This document shows, one piece after another, positions 61,332 to 64,000 of a stretch of 64,000 nucleotides of DNA. The DNA is taken from assembly GCF_018882205.1 (NCBI RefSeq), contig NZ_JACVOU010000005.1, forward strand, positions 204,955 to 268,954, read 5' to 3'. This DNA comes from Polynucleobacter bastaniensis. GTDB lineage: Bacteria > Pseudomonadota > Gammaproteobacteria > Burkholderiales > Burkholderiaceae. The notes beneath the pieces are model-generated. The model was not told the DNA's origin and searched no databases. It saw only the letters and a list, made by a program, of their open reading frames with translations. Position 1 is the stretch's first letter; each line of letters starts with the position of its first letter. Position numbers and translations under genes: made by a program.

Positions 61332-61801
61332 AAATGGATAGAAGCGAACATATAAAAAAAGTTCATGAATGGGTGGCAGAAAATAGGCAGACATTTTCTA
61401 CGCCCAAAACTATAGTAATGGATGAAATAGGATTTGATTGGAGGTACTTCAGCGGAAGCTTTTCTCTTAAGCTAGATAATATTAAGATTGATGAGAAATT
61501 TGATTTTTCCCTCGGCATCGATGGCCTATACCATTATTACACCCCCATGTTTAACAGTCCACTTGGAGCTCCAGCTAGCTTTGCAGCGATTGAACTAAGT
61601 GAAGAGACTGAATTTGCGATTACAAACTCGCTTAATCAAATGCTCCCAAAAATGGCCGCCTTTGGACTGCATCCTGTGAGCAAGCAGTTTATTAACTCCT
61701 CCACTCCAATAAGCGAACGAATTCTTGACAAGGCTAGCGTTGAATCTGCTAAGCAGCTTATTGAATCTGGCAAAGCAAGAATTGAACTTAATCTTGATTA
61801 G
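61328..61801 (+). CDS. Unknown protein coupled to the WYL regulator
   Basis: 157 residues; no family recognised. Alternating beta-like parts (FDWRYFSGSFSLKLDNIKIDEKF; GIDGLYHYYTPMFNS) and a helical C-terminus (ESAKQLIESGKARIELNLD). ATG overlaps the stop of the WYL gene (ATGA), so they are made together. Could be a ligand-sensing partner or target of the regulator. Confidence 0.6.
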   Translation: MKMDRSEHIKKVHEWVAENRQTFSTPKTIVMDEIGFDWRYFSGSFSLKLDNIKIDEKFDFSLGIDGLYHYYTPMFNSPLGAPASFAAIELSEETEFAITNSLNQMLPKMAAFGLHPVSKQFINSSTPISERILDKASVESAKQLIESGKARIELNLD

Positions 61802-61820
61802 ATGATTTACTCGTAATAAT

Positions 61821-62291
61821 CTAACGGATGCTCCAATCGTTAGCCAAATCAATAAATAAGCTTGCCTCTTGAGACAGGAATTTCGGGGATGGAAATATCC
61901 CCACCCTTCCTAAATCTAGCCGATCCGAATCCCAGCAAGTCTGGATAGTTGCATCGGTAGATACCTCGCCACCAGAGTGATGCTTCATCGCATAACAAAG
62001 AGAATCAAGCTGCTTTGGCTGAAGTTTATAGAAATCCCCATGAATACCATGAGCAAAGTCCGCAGCGCGCTGCCCGTGCATTGGATCTCGCCCATCATTT
62101 AAGCGACAGCTGTCATGCAAAAATCCGAAGAGCTCGACCACTAGGAGGTCAGCCTTACGCAAACCTCCAATATTTTTTCCATGGTGCAATACCCGCGCCC
62201 AATGATTGGCGCCATGAATGCCTTGCCAGTCGAGCTTAAATTCAGATCTGATGAGGGCAATCAACCCAGAGCGGTCATATTCAGTTTTCAT
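61821..62291 (-). CDS. HD-domain-like phosphohydrolase
   Basis: 156 residues. The HD pattern is seen as HGANHWARVLHHG (first His), LFGFLHDSCRLNDG (His-Asp pair), KHHSGG and DSDRLDLGRVG (final Asp). HD proteins of this size hydrolyse nucleotides or small phosphates. In a defence island a nucleotide-depleting role is conceivable but unsupported. Last gene of the leftward five-gene operon starting at 63769. Confidence 0.8.
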   Translation of the reverse strand: MKTEYDRSGLIALIRSEFKLDWQGIHGANHWARVLHHGKNIGGLRKADLLVVELFGFLHDSCRLNDGRDPMHGQRAADFAHGIHGDFYKLQPKQLDSLCYAMKHHSGGEVSTDATIQTCWDSDRLDLGRVGIFPSPKFLSQEASLFIDLANDWSIR

Positions 62292-62746
62292 TAATGAGGT
62301 CCTCCAACGGGATAGCGCAAATTGAGATTCACCAAACCTTCATCGCCCGAAATCCATAGATAGGCATTTTGCCTATATCGATCCGCCAGTAGGTCTGCAT
62401 TTTGACGAGAGATGTCCAGTACAAGAACACTTGGCTCACTAGGCCAAATGCGTGATGGGTCGCCTCCCTCCCCAGAAATCAGCTTGAGTCCAAGAGTATG
62501 AATGTCATCAATTAAGGCGTTGTGATTACTGACATTAACCTCTGCAGTCGCAAGAATGCTGTGAGGATTGAACGCCGTCAGCAATGCAGCACTCTTTACT
62601 CCATACATTTTCATTAAGGAGGCTAACTCTAGACTTGGTTGGCTCGCCCTGAGCGAGATATCTCCACCCTCTCCATGAATCACATATAGCGCTTCCTGGT
62701 AAGCCTTTACTAACTCAAGGGGGATATTGTGGTCGCGGTCAGTCAT
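62291..62746 (-). CDS. DUF3293 domain protein
   Basis: 151 residues with the DUF3293 pattern: LLTAFNPHSILATAEVNVSN, then GEGGDPSRIWPSEPSVLVLD and QNAYLWISGDEGLVNLNL. Function unknown. The stop overlaps the next ATG by one base (ATGA-type coupling). Confidence 0.78.
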   Translation of the reverse strand: MTDRDHNIPLELVKAYQEALYVIHGEGGDISLRASQPSLELASLMKMYGVKSAALLTAFNPHSILATAEVNVSNHNALIDDIHTLGLKLISGEGGDPSRIWPSEPSVLVLDISRQNADLLADRYRQNAYLWISGDEGLVNLNLRYPVGGPH

Positions 62747-63039
62747 ACCGCGAGTTCATCGAGTTTTTCTTGGGCTTCTGCCATTGGAGGCTCATCTCCA
62801 AGGTTTACCAGTGGCCTCAACTTATGTCTATCGGTGATAGCCTCCGTGGAGTAGCCTTTAACCAACCTACTTCCACGCCACATTTGGTTAAATTTACGGC
62901 TAGTCACCGTTTTAATCTCATATGCATCCTCACGGCCATCATGCCTTCCAAGATGGCAGACAACCTCAACTATCAATCCAAGGTTTTCGGGGCAACCACC
63001 AACGATGACACATAAGGTTCCGGGTTTTAAGTGTGACAT
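62743..63039 (-). CDS. Unknown small protein, paralogous to the 59701 gene
   Basis: 98 residues, KPGTLCVIVGGCPENLGLIV near the start, then an SH3-like alternation and a C-terminal helix (MAEAQEKLDELAV). Related to the protein at 59701-60054. Members of this kind are widespread in plasmids and prophages and have no known function. Confidence 0.6.
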   Translation of the reverse strand: MSHLKPGTLCVIVGGCPENLGLIVEVVCHLGRHDGREDAYEIKTVTSRKFNQMWRGSRLVKGYSTEAITDRHKLRPLVNLGDEPPMAEAQEKLDELAV

Positions 63040-63041
63040 CG

Positions 63042-63326
63042 TTATCTCCTGGCTAGTTCTGTAAATGTTGCGGCGTCTAACGCCCTGCTAATACGATGAT
63101 GCAGCTTCAAGGCCGTCGAGAAGTAATACAGCTTTGGATTGAGCTTGATATTGGCGTACTCCCAGTCTTTTATTTCTAGGCTTACACCTTTTGCCCAGTA
63201 GTAATACCTGCCACCATCCTCTATTGCTATACCGGTGTATCGATACTCAGAGAGTCCTTGCTCTGCTGGATCAAACTTCTTGAGCTCATCGGAATGCAGT
63301 TCAACGCTAATTAATTGGAAATTCAT
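63042..63326 (-). CDS. Unknown small protein
   Basis: 94 residues; sequence such as YTGIAIEDGGRYYYWAKGVSLEIKDWEYANIKLNPK suggests beta structure. No family recognised. Second gene of the leftward operon, 2 bp before the next gene. Confidence 0.6.
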   Translation of the reverse strand: MNFQLISVELHSDELKKFDPAEQGLSEYRYTGIAIEDGGRYYYWAKGVSLEIKDWEYANIKLNPKLYYFSTALKLHHRISRALDAATFTELARR

Positions 63327-63406
63327 TTGCTTCTCCTATTTAGCCAATTTGACAAATGTCTGGGCTTGGCAATTCGGTCTAACTCCGCCCTTACTACTTT
63401 ACGAAC

Positions 63407-63769
63407 TTAATGGATTACAGCCTCCGCTACCTCAGGCTTTCCCTCGGGATCTTTTTTTTGGCTGGTTACCAAGAATTCCTTAGTCTCTAAGGCAACCTTC
63501 AGATATTCATCGGTAGCCGCTCTAAAGTTATCTGCGCCATCTTCCTTACTAAAAATATAGGTCAGGCTGTAGATCAAGTTATCTCCATCCTCACCATCTA
63601 CGGTCACAGTATTAACCTCATCGTTATCAACGACTCGCAATCCCCTGCAGAACTCTGGCTTCTCTCCGTCTACCCAACTCATATCCAAGCGATCAATATC
63701 AAACCGCAGACTGCGAAATAAGTTATTCACTGTAAAACGGGCGCCGCCAAGGTATGTGTAATTACGCAT
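63407..63769 (-). CDS. Unknown protein, first gene of the leftward operon
   Basis: 120 residues from ATG 63769, selected for the GGAGG ribosome binding site; a longer frame would start inside the operator region. Acidic (VVDNDEVNTVTVDGEDGDN). No family recognised. It is separated from the next gene by 80 bp. Confidence 0.6.
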   Translation of the reverse strand: MRNYTYLGGARFTVNNLFRSLRFDIDRLDMSWVDGEKPEFCRGLRVVDNDEVNTVTVDGEDGDNLIYSLTYIFSKEDGADNFRAATDEYLKVALETKEFLVTSQKKDPEGKPEVAEAVIH

Positions 63770-63806
63770 AAGACCTCCAAATAAATTGATTAATCTCTTC
63801 AAACAA

Positions 63807-63840
63807 ATTATCAAGACTGGGAGGCTCAAATATTGAGCTA
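63807..63840 (-). promoter_or_regulatory. WYL-type operator and -10 upstream of the leftward operon
   Basis: TAGCTCA-ATATT-TGAGCCT on the minus strand (63840-63822), then after 10 bp GATAAT (63812-63807), one base from consensus. The start codon of the 120-residue gene is 38 bp further down. Confidence 0.6.
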
Positions 63841-63871
63841 GAGGATGCTAGCCCAACAAAAAACCCACCAA

Positions 63872-64000
63872 TGTGAACTGACCCCCAAAAGTTGGACGTT
63901 ATGTCCAACCAAGGGGGTTTTGTTTTATGAGCAAGTACAGCAAGCAGTTCAAGCTAAAGGTGGTTAAAGAGTTTTTAGAGTCAGGCGGTCTTAAGCGGGT
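63872..64000 (+). mobile_element. Left end of an IS3-family insertion sequence (IS150-like), cut by the window edge
   Basis: The end reads TGAACTGACCCCCAAAAGTT (from 63874), the usual terminal inverted repeat of this subgroup, with an inner GTTGGAC-GTTAT-GTCCAAC hairpin at 63891-63909. An OrfA start follows. The rest is outside the window. Confidence 0.75.
63927..64000 (+). CDS. IS3-family transposase OrfA, partial
   Basis: The frame from ATG 63927 reads MSKYSKQFKLKVVKEFLESG, the usual N-terminal helix-turn-helix of IS150-like OrfA (InsJ-like). OrfA binds the inverted repeats and, by frameshifting into OrfB, makes the transposase. The gene runs off the window. Confidence 0.8.
   Translation, partial: MSKYSKQFKLKVVKEFLESGGLKR

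Overview
The window looks like the chromosome of a freshwater betaproteobacterium of the Burkholderiaceae, most likely Polynucleobacter. This is inferred from gene content: a Bug/TctC solute receptor, YaeQ, SlyX, a Lys/Ala-rich histone-like protein, a CbpA/CbpM pair and an FbpABC iron transporter, in moderately AT-rich DNA. No rRNA or complete tRNA gene was found.

Positions 1 to about 24.6 kb are ordinary chromosome. In order: a small-acid catabolism cluster (a cut 3-hydroxyacyl-CoA dehydrogenase, an enolase-superfamily enzyme, a Bug receptor, a UxaA-family dehydratase); CbpA/CbpM; an esterase; an Uup-like ABC-F ATPase; an FAD oxidoreductase; YaeQ with a PIN protein; a luciferase-like monooxygenase; a HigBA-type toxin-antitoxin pair; an AsmA protein; a histone-like protein; an iron ABC transporter with a candidate Fur site; and a glutathione peroxidase/FolE/FolB group followed by a glycosyltransferase and YggT.

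From about 24.66 kb to the right edge lies a mobile element. Its left end carries 14 bases identical to a typical tRNA-Ser 3' end, then a tyrosine integrase. Phage head and lysis genes read leftward: DUF1376 protein, small and large terminase, portal and a coiled-coil scaffold-like protein; then, beyond a block of unrelated cargo, capsid, holin and M15 endolysin. No tail gene is visible, which suggests a capsid-encoding satellite or a decayed prophage. The cargo block (28.8-34.96 kb) holds MarR/tautomerase, HipBA, a metallophosphoesterase broken by one TGA codon, a DEDD exonuclease and an AbiEi-Fic fusion.

The right half carries a small basic ORF and AlpA, then a large restriction-like locus: a rightward operon (unknown protein, DUF3883 protein, C5 DNA methyltransferase) meeting end-to-end a five-gene leftward operon (GHKL ATPase, Z1 helicase, PD-(D/E)XK protein, AIPR protein, second GHKL ATPase). 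Next comes a 10 kb group of mostly unknown genes, several secreted and repeat-rich, with a WYL-domain regulator. An IS3-family element starts at the right edge.

The most striking observation is a palindrome, TAGCTCA-N5-TGAGCTA, found six times across 22 kb. Each copy is followed exactly 10 bp later by a -10-like hexamer, and five lie in front of genes: the regulator's own gene, the DUF3883/methyltransferase operon and three operons of unknown function. The sixth drives a stretch with no convincing gene. This looks like one WYL-controlled regulon joining defence and unknown genes of the element.
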